From positions 124,001 through 188,000 of the forward strand of contig NZ_LLYA01000002.1 in assembly GCF_001440415.1 (NCBI RefSeq): DNA of 64,000 nt, in the 5' to 3' direction. Position 1 is the stretch's first letter; each line of letters begins with the position of its first letter. Below, piece by piece: positions 18,108-27,471 of the stretch. The translations under genes and the position numbers were made by a program. The stretch comes from Bradyrhizobium retamae. Lineage in GTDB: Bacteria; Pseudomonadota; Alphaproteobacteria; Rhizobiales; Xanthobacteraceae. A model generated the notes under the pieces. The model ran no database searches, was not told the DNA's origin, and saw only the letters and a program-made list of their open reading frames with translations.

Positions 18108-18133
18108 CGGCGGGAAGGCGATGAAACGACGAG

Positions 18134-18922
18134 CTAGCTGCTCAATATCGATTCGCCGTCGAGATGACGGGGAAAGAAAAAGAAGTTGTTGACGTAGAAC
18201 TGTCCGTTCTTGCGGCCGCCGTCCGGCCGCAGCGCATCGGCATCCTGAAGCCTTCGTGAATCGAACTGTTCCACCCCAATCACGTCGTTGTCCTTCAGAA
18301 AGAACCCCCGATAGGATTTGTTCCGAAAAAACTCGAACACCAAGCGGGTCGCCTCGGCGCGATGGCGGTCCTCCGCCTCTACCAGGAATACCGGCTGGCA
18401 GCGCTCCAGAAGCTCGACGGCGCCGTTCAGCACATTCAACTCATGGCCTTCGACGTCGATCTTTACGAACGCCACGTCCTGGTCGATCACCGCGTCGAGC
18501 CGCGCGATCGGCACATGGGCGGAAACGAGTCTCGCCGATGAATCGGCTCGCGCCTCCAGCGAGGCAAGGCCGTACACCAAGCCATCTTCGCCTTGCGGGA
18601 TGAACAGCTCGGCGTCGCCGTCATGATCCGACAGCGCGATCTCGTGAACGCTCACATTTCGCGCCGAGGTTCGGCGCAACAACCTGGCCATCTGCTGCGA
18701 GGGCTCGAAGGCATGAACCTGCCGGGAAAGGCGCGCCAGCCGCCGCGTGTAGAGGCCGCAGTTTGCGCCGACGTCGACCGTCACCGCGTCATCGGGAATG
18801 ATCTTGTCGAGATAGGACAGTTCCCGCTCCGCCGATTTGGGGCGTTTCATGAAATGCCATTGCAGCCATATCGAGGGAAACGCATCCTTCACCAGCTTCT
18901 TGACGTGTTGCTTTGTGTTCAT
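18134..18922 (-). CDS. FkbM-family methyltransferase
   Basis: A 262-residue SAM-dependent methyltransferase. SAM-binding motif I is DDAVTVDVGANCGLYTRRLA near residue 57, followed by VHAFEPSQQMARLL and the acidic VDVEGHELNVLNGA motif typical of FkbM proteins (here VAFVKIDVEGHE). Such enzymes often O-methylate sugars in polysaccharides. The ATG at 18922 has GGGAGG 5 bases upstream. It lies between manC and ugd in the minus-strand operon, so it may methylate a sugar residue of the exopolysaccharide. The acceptor is unknown. Confidence 0.87.
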   Translation of the reverse strand: MNTKQHVKKLVKDAFPSIWLQWHFMKRPKSAERELSYLDKIIPDDAVTVDVGANCGLYTRRLARLSRQVHAFEPSQQMARLLRRTSARNVSVHEIALSDHDGDAELFIPQGEDGLVYGLASLEARADSSARLVSAHVPIARLDAVIDQDVAFVKIDVEGHELNVLNGAVELLERCQPVFLVEAEDRHRAEATRLVFEFFRNKSYRGFFLKDNDVIGVEQFDSRRLQDADALRPDGGRKNGQFYVNNFFFFPRHLDGESILSS

Positions 18923-19009
18923 CGCTGCCTCCCTTCGTGTCGCGCGCGCACGCCTCGTTGCGGCGTGCGTCGCCCTCGATGCGGATGCTGCCTCCCACCC
19001 CACCACACC

Positions 19010-20449
19010 TCAAACGCGGTCATAGAGATCCTGCACGCGGACGATGTCGTCCTCCCCGAGATAGGCGCCCGACTGGACCTCGATCAGGTTGAGGGGAACC
19101 TTTCCGGGATTCTCCAGACGATGCATGCATCCCAAGGGTACGAAGATCGACTCGTTCTCACGCAGCAGGATTTCCTCGTCGTCGCGCGTAACGATCGCGG
19201 TGCCGTTCACCACGACCCAATGTTCGGCGCGATGATAATGTTTCTGCAGCGACAGCTTGGCGCCGGGATTGACGGTGATGCGCTTGACCTGAAACCGCTC
19301 CCCGGCATGGATCGATTGATAGTATCCCCAGGGCCGATGGACGCTGTGGGTCTGGGTTGCCGAGCGATGGCCGTTTGCCTTCAGGCGCTCCACCAGTTTT
19401 CCGACATCCTGGTCGCGTTTCCGGCTGGTCACCAGAACGACGTCCGGCGACGTCGCGATGACGAGATCCTCGACGCCGAGCGCCGCGACCAGTTGTCCGT
19501 CTCCGCGCACGTAGCAGCCCGAAGCATCTTCCACTACCGCATCGCCAATCACGACATTGCCCGACGAATCCTTCTCCGCCAACGACCACAGCGCGGACCA
19601 GCTTCCGACATCGCTCCAGTCGAACGTGGCGGGAACCACCACCGCATTGTCGGTCTTTTCCATGATCGCGTAGTCCATCGAGATGCTTGGACAGGCCTCG
19701 AAAGCGCGCTCGTCAAGCCGGAGAAAATCAAGGTCGCGGGTTGCGCCCGTCAGCGCCTTGCGACAGGCGGCCAGGACCTCGGGTGCGCGGTGCGCCAATT
19801 CGTCGATGAACTGACGCGCCGGCAGCAGAAATATCCCGCTGTTCCAGACATGCTCGTCGCAGGCCAGGAGCCGCTCGACCGTCACCAGATCCGGCTTCTC
19901 GACGAAGCTGGCGACGTTACGAATGGGAGAAGCGGCTTCCAGCTCATTGCCCATCCGGATATAGCCGAATCCGGTCGCTGCCGACGAAGGCCGCACGCCG
20001 AACAGGACGAAACGGCCGTAGCGCGCGGCCGTGATGCCCGTCGATATCGCGGCGCGAAACGCGGCGTGATCCCGCACCCAGTGGTCGACCGGCATCGCCA
20101 GTATCACCGCATCGGGATCGGCTTCGCTGGCGAGCAGGGCTGCAACAGCAACCGCAGGAGCGGTGTTTTTTCCGAACGGCTCGAGTACGATGGTCGGACG
20201 ATCGACGCCAACCGCTCGCAACTGCTCACCGATCGCAAAACGATGCTCGGCGTTTGCGATCACCATCGGGTCGGTAAACAGCGAGCGATCGTCGACCCGT
20301 AACGCCGTTTGCTGCAGCAGGGTGTTCTCGCCAAGCAGCGAGAGCAGTTGCTTGGGATAGGTTTCGCGCGACAGCGGCCACAGCCGCGAGCCGGCGCCGC
20401 CGGACAGGAGAACGGGTACGATACGGCCGCGCGGCTCGATCATCGGCAT
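19010..20449 (-). CDS. manC: Mannose-1-phosphate guanylyltransferase / mannose-6-phosphate isomerase (type II)
   Basis: A bifunctional 479-residue enzyme that makes GDP-mannose. The N-terminal nucleotidyltransferase domain has the signature LLSGGAGSRLWPLSRETYPKQLL and FVEKPDLVTVERLL. The C-terminal cupin isomerase domain has KHYHRAEHWVVVNGTA and IFVPLGCMHRLENPG. It is second in the minus-strand operon, 34 bp after the sugar transferase gene. GDP-mannose is the donor for mannosyl steps of xanthan/acetan-type polymers, in line with the gum-like gene set on the plus strand. Confidence 0.95.
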   Translation of the reverse strand: MPMIEPRGRIVPVLLSGGAGSRLWPLSRETYPKQLLSLLGENTLLQQTALRVDDRSLFTDPMVIANAEHRFAIGEQLRAVGVDRPTIVLEPFGKNTAPAVAVAALLASEADPDAVILAMPVDHWVRDHAAFRAAISTGITAARYGRFVLFGVRPSSAATGFGYIRMGNELEAASPIRNVASFVEKPDLVTVERLLACDEHVWNSGIFLLPARQFIDELAHRAPEVLAACRKALTGATRDLDFLRLDERAFEACPSISMDYAIMEKTDNAVVVPATFDWSDVGSWSALWSLAEKDSSGNVVIGDAVVEDASGCYVRGDGQLVAALGVEDLVIATSPDVVLVTSRKRDQDVGKLVERLKANGHRSATQTHSVHRPWGYYQSIHAGERFQVKRITVNPGAKLSLQKHYHRAEHWVVVNGTAIVTRDDEEILLRENESIFVPLGCMHRLENPGKVPLNLIEVQSGAYLGEDDIVRVQDLYDRV

Positions 20450-20483
20450 TGCATGGTCCTTCGACGTTGAGACTTGAGCTCGG

Positions 20484-21248
20484 TCAGAATCCGCTTCCCG
20501 ACAGGAACTCTTTACGGATCGTGCGGATAATGATCATGATGTCCATGCGCAGCGACCACCTCTCGATATAAACGAGATCGTAATCGATCCGCGAAACCGC
20601 AGGACCGAACTCGGCCGTGCTTCCCCTGCAGCCGCTGACCTGTGCGAGTCCGGTAATGCCCGGCCGCGCCGTATGCCGCTGAAAATAATAAGGCACGAGG
20701 TGTTCGTAGGGCAGCTCTGCGGCCAGCATTCCCGGCACGTGCGGCCGCGGCCCAACCAGCGACATATCGCCCTTGATCACGTTGATCAGTTGCGGAATTT
20801 CGTCGAGGCTGGTCTTGCGCAGAAATCTTCCGACCGGCGTTACGCGCGCGTCGCCCTGAACCGTCTGCCTTACGCCGCGCACATCTCCCGCATCCGCGCG
20901 CATGGTGCGGAATTTGTAGATCTTGAAGCGGCGGTTGCGATAGCCGTATCGATATTGAAAGAACAGCACCGGGCCCGGCGACGTCAGCTTTATCGCAACC
21001 GCGATGACGATCAGGAGCGGCGCGAAGAACAGTAATGCGCCGCTTGCAGCAGCAATATCGAACACACGCTTTGCAATCGACGAGGATGGTTCATTTCGTG
21101 CCCTTCGGCGCGACCGCCGGCGGGCTCGATACGCGCCATGCGTACTGCCGCCGGCAAACTCGACAGGACGGACTGATATCTCAGTTCGCTCTCTTCGAAT
21201 CGGCGCAACGTTGCTCCGATCGAAGTTGGCTGTCACGATGGAGACCAT
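20484..21248 (-). CDS. Short polyprenyl-phosphate sugar-1-phosphate transferase (initiating enzyme)
   Basis: Starts repeat-unit synthesis by moving a sugar-1-phosphate from a UDP-sugar to undecaprenyl phosphate. The 254-residue protein has one N-terminal hydrophobic segment ([26 protein letters not shown]) and the catalytic core: [37 protein letters not shown] split over residues 140-170, and [10 protein letters not shown] near residue 200. It lacks the multi-helix N-terminal part of WcaJ/GumD and so is the short, monotopic ExoY-like form. The ATG at 21248 follows a GAGAGGAGAG ribosome site. It is first in the minus-strand operon and divergent from the export operon. Confidence 0.93.
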   Translation of the reverse strand: MVSIVTANFDRSNVAPIRRERTEISVRPVEFAGGSTHGAYRARRRSRRRARNEPSSSIAKRVFDIAAASGALLFFAPLLIVIAVAIKLTSPGPVLFFQYRYGYRNRRFKIYKFRTMRADAGDVRGVRQTVQGDARVTPVGRFLRKTSLDEIPQLINVIKGDMSLVGPRPHVPGMLAAELPYEHLVPYYFQRHTARPGITGLAQVSGCRGSTAEFGPAVSRIDYDLVYIERWSLRMDIMIIIRTIRKEFLSGSGF

Positions 21249-21787
21249 GACTCTCCTCTCTCTGCGGGAACCTGACTGCGAATCGAGTGCGTGGAGTTAC
21301 TCGACAGCGAGTGCGACGACTTCGCAGCAGCGAACGTCCGCACTTCGCGGTCGCTAAGACTTTCCAGAATTTTGAGCGAAGTTTGGCGCAAATGCGAAAG
21401 CGGCGCCGCACCACCGCGGAACTGAATCGTTAATGAAATTTGTGCGACGCGATATTTCGATTTGTTCGGAGATGCTTAGTCCCGATTTGCCTGGTTAATG
21501 AGCTGCGCGCGACTCGAGGCTGCTATGCATAATCGAAAAGTGCGGAACAAATTCCATTGTTCGATTCTCGATGAATGTAGCGTGGCTGCATGGGCAACAA
21601 ATGCCTGTCTCGTCGTTGTTTTGGTTGAGTTTGTTAATCGAAGGCCAATCGATCCTCTACAGCCTGACGACCGGTAGCGATTAAGGCAGCATGGGCTGCT
21701 GCGTGGTCGCAACGTTTGGAAAGAAACAGAGACGGCAGCGATTCGCGCGAGCCGTCCACCTTGCGGAACGCTTCCAGGGAGGCGCTC
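21249..21787. promoter_or_regulatory. Divergent control region of the exopolysaccharide locus
   Basis: About 540 bp between the initiating sugar transferase (minus) and the small membrane protein (plus). It is clearly more AT-rich than the flanking genes (for example TTAATGAAATTTGTGCGACG and GCTATGCATAATCGAAAAGT), as expected for promoters and regulator sites of two divergent operons. No coding frame with a ribosome site is seen. No defined operator could be named from sequence alone. Confidence 0.5.
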
Positions 21788-21931
21788 ATGATGGCCGAAC
21801 GTCTGCACAGCCGTGCGCTGGTGCCGCACGGCACATTGTCGCCCGATCGCAGGCTGAGGAACCGCATCATCATCGCAAACGCGGTTGCGTGGATCGCGAT
21901 CGTGATCCTGATCCGCCTGCTCTTATTCTAG
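21788..21931 (+). CDS. Small membrane protein, 47 residues
   Basis: A short frame with an excellent ribosome site (CAGGGAGGCGCTC before ATGATG). The peptide has a charged N-terminal half (MMAERLHSRALVPHGTLSPD) and a C-terminal hydrophobic helix IIIANAVAWIAIVILIRLLLF ending at the last residue. A single C-terminal anchor with no known family. It is the first frame of the plus-strand exopolysaccharide operon, 80 bp before the phosphatase. It may be a regulator or partner of the membrane assembly complex; that is only a guess from position. Confidence 0.55.
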   Translation: MMAERLHSRALVPHGTLSPDRRLRNRIIIANAVAWIAIVILIRLLLF

Positions 21932-22011
21932 TCCTATTACTTGCGGCTGCATCTCGGCGCATGGTGTCATGGATTGACCGCTGCGCGGTTCCATGATCGA
22001 CATCGCACACC

Positions 22012-22746
22012 ATGCACCGAGCATCCGCGGGACCTTCACGCTCCGTTAACGCTACAACACCTGCCGATACACGCATCTATGCGGTCGGCGATATCCACGG
22101 CTGCGCCGATCTTCTGAGCGAGATCATCGCACGCATCGACGAGGACATAAGGCGGAGACCGATCGCGCACACAATCGAAGTCTATCTCGGCGACTATGTT
22201 GATCGCGGGCCACACTCCAAAACGGTAATCGACCTGCTCGCAATCAGACTCGTTGCCCATCACGCAGTATGTCTGCGCGGCAACCACGAAGCGGTGATGG
22301 AAGGGTTCCTGCAAGATCCGGCCATCCTGCAATATTGGCTGCAACTAGGCGGCATGCCGACGCTTGCATCGTATGGCGTTGAACTACATGACGAAATCGC
22401 CACGGCGGGCGAGGTGCATCGCCGCTTTCTCGACGCGTTTCCGCGTGCACACGAACTGTTCATGCAGTGCTTGCGCAATCAGTTCAGGTGCGGCGATTTC
22501 CTGTTCGTGCACGCCGGCATTCGTCCGGGTGTCCCGATCGAGCATCAGGATCCCAACGATCTGATTTGGATTCGCGATGCGTTCCTGGACTCTACGCGGG
22601 ATCACGAACAATTCATCGTCCACGGCCATACGCCGGTGCCGCATCCGGACATCAGACATAACCGAATCAACATCGATACTGCTGCGTGGCGGACGGGAAC
22701 GTTGACCTGCATTGCGATTGAAGGATCGGCGATCCTCTTCCTGTGA
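22012..22746 (+). CDS. Serine/threonine-type metallophosphatase (PPP family)
   Basis: A 244-residue calcineurin-like phosphatase. Metal and catalytic motifs are complete: GDIHGCADLL near residue 25, GDYVDRGPHSKTV near residue 60 and LRGNHEAVM near residue 86, with the later HAGIRPG and VHGHTPVPHP histidines. Relatives such as PphA/PrpE act on phosphoproteins or small phosphate compounds. It stands inside the exopolysaccharide operon, before the OPX gene and upstream of a Wzc-type tyrosine kinase, while no low-molecular-weight tyrosine phosphatase (Wzb) is visible. It could therefore serve the kinase; PPP enzymes with dual specificity are known, but here this is inference. Confidence 0.9.
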   Translation: MHRASAGPSRSVNATTPADTRIYAVGDIHGCADLLSEIIARIDEDIRRRPIAHTIEVYLGDYVDRGPHSKTVIDLLAIRLVAHHAVCLRGNHEAVMEGFLQDPAILQYWLQLGGMPTLASYGVELHDEIATAGEVHRRFLDAFPRAHELFMQCLRNQFRCGDFLFVHAGIRPGVPIEHQDPNDLIWIRDAFLDSTRDHEQFIVHGHTPVPHPDIRHNRINIDTAAWRTGTLTCIAIEGSAILFL

Positions 22747-22873
22747 CTCGCATGCGACGTTTCGTTAACGCGTGCGCGCATATTGGGCACGTGGAACTTC
22801 GTCATCACATTCTTTCGCCGTTTTTGCTTCCTTATCATCCGCGGCTGTTACGTGCATTCATGGAGATGCAGCC

Positions 22874-23461
22874 ATGCAGCAACGGTCGCCCAGCGCCGGC
22901 CCGACGCTTCCCTCTCTTCTCTTCGTCCTTGTAGTCGCCGGCATCAGTGCCGGATTTTCGATTCGTGCTTCAGCACAAACGCCACCATCCGCATCGTCTG
23001 CGGAGCGTTACGTTCTCGGTCCGAACGATCGAATCAGGCTGAAGGTCTACGGCGAACCTGACATCACCGGCGAGTATGAAATCGACAATGGCGGTCAAGT
23101 TTCGATTCCGCTCGCCGGTCACATCAAGGCTGCGGGCGCCACGACGCGGCAGCTTGAGAAAGCGATAGCATCCGCGCTTGCAAAGGGAATCGTGCGCGAT
23201 CCGCGCGTCAACGTCGAGATCGCGCAGTATCGCCCGTACTACATCCTCGGCGAAGTGAAGAAGAGCGGCGAATATCCATACCGCAATGGGTTGACCGTCA
23301 TGGACGCGATCGCAAGCGCCGGCGGATTCACGTACCGCGCCAACGAAAGCAAGGTCTATCTCCGCCGTGCAGGTGCCGGTGTGGAAGAGACCCACCCTCT
23401 CGATGCTCCCGTTCCGGTCTATCCCGGGGACAACATCAGGGTTCCGGAACGCTACTTCTAG
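22874..23461 (+). CDS. Polysaccharide export protein (OPX family, short GumB-like form)
   Basis: A 195-residue exported protein. A signal sequence (about residues 14-35, FVLVVAGISAGFSIRASAQ) has no lipobox cysteine. The PES domain is YVLGPNDRIRLKVYGEPDI and VSIPLAGHIKAAG, followed by one SLBB domain (PYYILGEVKKSGEYPY ... VMDAIASAGGF). The C-terminal amphipathic helix that builds the outer-membrane pore in Wza is missing, as in GumB, so it needs a separate outer-membrane partner; the beta-barrel gene just downstream fits. The ATG at 22874 has GGAG 10 bases upstream. Confidence 0.92.
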   Translation: MQQRSPSAGPTLPSLLFVLVVAGISAGFSIRASAQTPPSASSAERYVLGPNDRIRLKVYGEPDITGEYEIDNGGQVSIPLAGHIKAAGATTRQLEKAIASALAKGIVRDPRVNVEIAQYRPYYILGEVKKSGEYPYRNGLTVMDAIASAGGFTYRANESKVYLRRAGAGVEETHPLDAPVPVYPGDNIRVPERYF

Positions 23462-23756
23462 CGTTTCGGAATTGCAGATGAGGTGATGCCGCTCATGAGC
23501 GGATGATGGCGCATGTTGCGCTGTTGTCACAGTTCGCATTTTGCACATGCGAAATATTTTGCGACGCGAGGAAAACTTTTTCCGGCAAGGCGCGTTGCAA
23601 GCGAGCGCATCACTTCAATCTCACAGCTCAAAACCTTGCGCCCGCGTACCGAGTATGAGGCCTGCCGTTCTTATGCGCAGTCGACGATCATTATTTGAGC
23701 GATGGGCCTCGCCCGATAAGTGTTCGCCGGCTTCGCGTTCCCGCAAGGGATGGGTG

Positions 23757-25178
23757 ATGGGATTCGAGCCTGCATCGCAGAATACGTCTGAGGGAAGCGG
23801 AGAGCGATCGCGTTCCACAGGCGTGCCCGGTCGATGCCGCCTCAACCTGTTGCCCGCTCCGGCGGCAGCCATCCTGCTCGGTCTCGGATCGTCCGCGAAT
23901 GCACAAGCCATTCCGTGGACCAGCGGAGAGTTCGCTTCACCATGGAACGCGCAGAAAATCTTTGAACCGTCATCGCTGCCGGACAGGACCGATCCGGACA
24001 ACCGCGAAGAGATACCGCCCGAGGACATGCCGGTGAAAAAGCGACAACAGCCTGGCTATGAACCCGTCGGCATTCGCGCCGGCTCCTGGATGTTCAACCC
24101 GTCGCTGACCGCCGGCACTTTTTACGACAGCAACGTCTTTGCCTCGAACACCACCAAGCGTTCCGACATCGCGGCGGTGATCGAGCCCACACTTCGCGCA
24201 CACTCATTATGGGGGCGGCATGGCGTTGATCTGAAGCTGAATGCGCAGCAGACGGTCTACAGCCAGAACTCGAGCCTGAACCAGACCAATGGCAGCCTGA
24301 AGGGCACCGGCTGGCTCGACATTACTAAAGACACGATGCTGCTGAGCAGCTTTCAGGTCGCGCATCTGAACGAAGGCGTCGGCACACTCGGTTCGCCAAG
24401 CAACGCCATATCGCCAACGCCGTATAACCTGATGTCCGGCGACGTCACGCTGCGCAGGGAGTTCAACCGGCTGACGACCTCGATCGGCTTCCGAACCGAT
24501 TCCTACGACTTCCAATCGACGCGCGCGCAGAACGGCAGCGTCATCAACCAGGATGCCCGCGACGGGCAGATCTATTCACTGCACGGCCGGATCGATTATG
24601 CGATCTCTTCCACCCTCGGCTGGTTCGGCGGCGTGGAAGGCAATCAGCGCGACATCAGGGGAACGCCAGGCCACACCCTGGACTCGCAGGGCTATCGCGC
24701 GCTGTCCGGCATCACCGTCGGGCTGAGCAACCTTGTCACCGGCGAATTCGGCGCCGGTTACGTCCAACAACGTTTCGACGATCCGTCGATCGGCATGGTC
24801 GAAGGTCCTTCCTATCGTGCGCGGCTGACATGGCGGCCCACCCGCCTGCTCGACGTGCATTTCAATGCCGAACAGCTCGTCACGCAGACTTCCGACACCA
24901 GCGCCACCGGCGTGCTTGCGAATGCGGTTCAACTCGGCGTCGACTATGAACTGCGGCGCAACGTGATCGTATCGCTCGCGGGCGGTTACGAGAACGACCG
25001 GTTCTTCGGCCAGGTCCGCAAGGACAACGTGCTGACATCAGACACGCGGGTCAAATATCTCGTCAACCGCTTCGGCGCCGTTTCCGCCTACTACCGCTAC
25101 ACCAAGCGCGACAGCGACATTCCCGTCTTCAGCTTCGACAAACACCTGGTAGGAATGAATGTTACAGCGCAATTCTGA
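23757..25178 (+). CDS. Outer-membrane beta-barrel protein of the polysaccharide export system
   Basis: A 473-residue exported protein: a signal-like segment NLLPAPAAAILLGLGSSANAQA, a short spacer, then a barrel-like sequence from VGIRAGSWMFNPSLTAGTFYDSNV to the end with alternating strands (SWTAGTFYDSNVF-type starts, repeated G-Y/F patterns) and a terminal aromatic (FDKHLVGMNVTAQF), typical of outer-membrane barrels. It resembles the BBP2/Wzp-like barrels found next to OPX genes that lack their own pore helix. The ATG at 23757 follows AAGGGA by 6 bases; longer starts lack a site. Its end overlaps the Wzc gene start by 20 bp, which supports co-translation. Confidence 0.85.
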   Translation: MGFEPASQNTSEGSGERSRSTGVPGRCRLNLLPAPAAAILLGLGSSANAQAIPWTSGEFASPWNAQKIFEPSSLPDRTDPDNREEIPPEDMPVKKRQQPGYEPVGIRAGSWMFNPSLTAGTFYDSNVFASNTTKRSDIAAVIEPTLRAHSLWGRHGVDLKLNAQQTVYSQNSSLNQTNGSLKGTGWLDITKDTMLLSSFQVAHLNEGVGTLGSPSNAISPTPYNLMSGDVTLRREFNRLTTSIGFRTDSYDFQSTRAQNGSVINQDARDGQIYSLHGRIDYAISSTLGWFGGVEGNQRDIRGTPGHTLDSQGYRALSGITVGLSNLVTGEFGAGYVQQRFDDPSIGMVEGPSYRARLTWRPTRLLDVHFNAEQLVTQTSDTSATGVLANAVQLGVDYELRRNVIVSLAGGYENDRFFGQVRKDNVLTSDTRVKYLVNRFGAVSAYYRYTKRDSDIPVFSFDKHLVGMNVTAQF

Positions 25179-27471
25179 CCTGCCCTATGTCGTCCCCGAC
25201 GAACCTCCGGTTCGCCCTGCGGAAAGCTGGCAGTATCCGACCGTCGATCTGCGCGAGATGGGCCGCATCCTGCGCCGTCGCTACAGGCTGGTGGTATTGC
25301 CGGTCGCCATCCTGCTCGGGTTGGCGCTGACCTATCTGACGCTCACGACTACTTTATATACGGCGACGTCGACCGTGCTGGTCGATCCGCGCCGCGCCAA
25401 TGTCGTCGAGACCAACCAGTCCGTGCTGTCGAATTTCGGTACCGACGATGCAACTATCGAAAGCCAGACGCTGCTGATTCAGTCGGTTGCGATCCTGGTG
25501 CGCGTCGTCGGCAAGCTGAAGCTGACGGAGGATGCGGAATTCAAACCCAAACCCGGCCTGCTTGATCCGATCAGACGGCTATTCAGCAGCAGCGGGCCGA
25601 GTAACGGCGCGAGCCCCGAAGATGCCGCCAGGGCGCGATCGGTCGAGATCCTTCAGAGACGGATGAAAGTAACAAGGCAGGGCACCACCTTCCTCGTCGA
25701 CATCGCCGTCAATTCGGAATCGCCGCAGAAGGCCGCAACCATCGCAAATGCGGTTGCGGACGCCTATTTCGACGAGCAGGTCCGCGCCAAACACGACGCC
25801 ACGCGTATTGCCGCGAATTGGCTCAGCGGCCAGATCGACGAGTTGAAGTCGCGAGTCGTTGCGTCCGAGAAAGCGGTCGAGGATTATCGTTCGGCCAACA
25901 ACCTGATGGTCTCGCAGGGCGTAACCCTCAATGACCAGCAGCTCACCGACCTCAATAACAAGCTGATCGCCGCGCGCGTGCAAACGGCGGAGGCGCGGGC
26001 AAAGTACGAGCAGGTCCAGGACATCGCGAAATCAGGCGGCGATCCCGGCGGCATCAACGCAGCCATTTCCTCGGAAATGATCACCAAACTGCGCACACAA
26101 TATGCCGACATCGCCAAGAACGAGGCGGATCTGTCCAGCAAGTACGGCACGCGTCATCCCCTCGTCGCCAATGTGCGGGCGCAGCGCCGCGACACCCAGA
26201 AGCTGATCAACGACGAAATCCGGCGGATACTGGAGAGCACGAAGCACGACTATGACGTCGCGCGTTCCCGCGAGACGTCGCTGCAGCAGAGCCTGGACCA
26301 GCTCCAGGGCGTGTCCACTTCCTCCGGCCAGGCGCAGGTACGCTTACGCGAACTGCAGCGCGAGGCGGAAGCCAGCCGCACACTCTACGAATCCTATCTG
26401 GCGCGCTCCAAGGAAACCACCGCGCAAGAGAGCCTGGAGATGCCGGATTCCCGGATCGTGACCAAGGCCAGCATCCCGATCAGGCCGTCGTCGCCCAAGA
26501 CGATGCTGATCCTGGGGCTTGCCGTGATGCTCGGGCTCGGGGCGGGCAGCGTGCTGGCCTTCCTCACCGACTATCTCGACGGCCGCGTCAAGACACTCGA
26601 ACAGGCCGAATCCATTGCGGGTGTCCCGGCCCTTGCCGCGGTTCCGTTGATCGGCACGCGAGAGCTGGCCCGTCTCGCGCGGCGCGGACGCAGCGAACTG
26701 GACAGCTACGATCCGAAGACCACGAACCTGCTGCCACCGGCGTTGCAGCCGCCTTTGACGCGTTACGCGATCGACGAGCCTGGCACGTTCTTCGCGGAGG
26801 CCATCCGCGCGGTTCGCTTGTCGCTGCAACGGACGATGCGGTCGCAGCCGGTGAAGGTCGTGCAGGTCACCTCGGCACTCGACAGCGAGGGCAAAACCAC
26901 GCTTGCCATCAACCTGGCGCAGTCGCTGGCGACCCTTGGCATCCGAACGCTGCTCATCGATGGGGACCTCCGCAATCCACAAGTGACCCGTTCCCTGTGT
27001 CCGCGCGCCGAGGCCGGACTGCTGGAAGTCGCGATCGGACACGTCGCCCCGGAACGCGCCGTCCTCGTGGATCAAAGCACCGGGCTCTCTGTGTTGCCTT
27101 CGACCAGGATCAAGCAGGTCGAGTTCATCACCGAACTGATGTTCTCCGACCGGATCGTCGACGTGCTCGATTACTTCCGCCACCGCTACGAATTGATTGT
27201 GATCGACTCGCCGCCGCTGGTGCCCCTGGTCGATGGCCGCGCGCTCGCCGAACTGTCCGATCGCATCATCCTGGCGCTCGCGTGGGACCAGACTCCCCGC
27301 GAAGTGCTGTCCCATGCCATGGACCTGCTGTCCCCCGTCAGTGACCGGATCATGGGAACGGTGCTGACCCGCGTCGACCTCAGCCGCCTGCAATTCTATG
27401 ACTATTACCGCAGCTCGGCCTACCTGAAGCCGTACGGCACCGCGGGCCTGCATGCCGGAGCGGCGCGGTGA
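25159..27471 (+). CDS. Wzc/GumC-type polysaccharide co-polymerase with tyrosine autokinase domain
   Basis: A 770-residue inner-membrane protein that controls chain length and export. A Wzz domain lies between the helix at about residues 45-65 (LVVLPVAILLGLALTYLTL) and the second helix near 445-465 (MLILGLAVMLGLGAGSVLAF). Coiled coils fill the periplasmic part. The cytosolic BY-kinase has Walker A SALDSEGKTTLAINLAQS near 573, Walker A' LLIDGDLRNP near 598, Walker B LIVIDSPPLVPL near 678 and a tyrosine cluster FYDYYRSSAYLKPYG near 746. All in one chain, as in proteobacterial Wzc; GumC itself lacks the kinase. It overlaps the barrel gene and is followed by the polymerase gene with a GTGA overlap. 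Confidence 0.95.
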   Translation: MLQRNSDLPYVVPDEPPVRPAESWQYPTVDLREMGRILRRRYRLVVLPVAILLGLALTYLTLTTTLYTATSTVLVDPRRANVVETNQSVLSNFGTDDATIESQTLLIQSVAILVRVVGKLKLTEDAEFKPKPGLLDPIRRLFSSSGPSNGASPEDAARARSVEILQRRMKVTRQGTTFLVDIAVNSESPQKAATIANAVADAYFDEQVRAKHDATRIAANWLSGQIDELKSRVVASEKAVEDYRSANNLMVSQGVTLNDQQLTDLNNKLIAARVQTAEARAKYEQVQDIAKSGGDPGGINAAISSEMITKLRTQYADIAKNEADLSSKYGTRHPLVANVRAQRRDTQKLINDEIRRILESTKHDYDVARSRETSLQQSLDQLQGVSTSSGQAQVRLRELQREAEASRTLYESYLARSKETTAQESLEMPDSRIVTKASIPIRPSSPKTMLILGLAVMLGLGAGSVLAFLTDYLDGRVKTLEQAESIAGVPALAAVPLIGTRELARLARRGRSELDSYDPKTTNLLPPALQPPLTRYAIDEPGTFFAEAIRAVRLSLQRTMRSQPVKVVQVTSALDSEGKTTLAINLAQSLATLGIRTLLIDGDLRNPQVTRSLCPRAEAGLLEVAIGHVAPERAVLVDQSTGLSVLPSTRIKQVEFITELMFSDRIVDVLDYFRHRYELIVIDSPPLVPLVDGRALAELSDRIILALAWDQTPREVLSHAMDLLSPVSDRIMGTVLTRVDLSRLQFYDYYRSSAYLKPYGTAGLHAGAAR

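Noticed and set aside
18593..20302. Plus-strand open frame of 569 codons opposite manC
   Set aside because: It is fully antisense to a well-conserved gene, has no ribosome site or family features, and long antisense frames are expected in DNA of this GC content.
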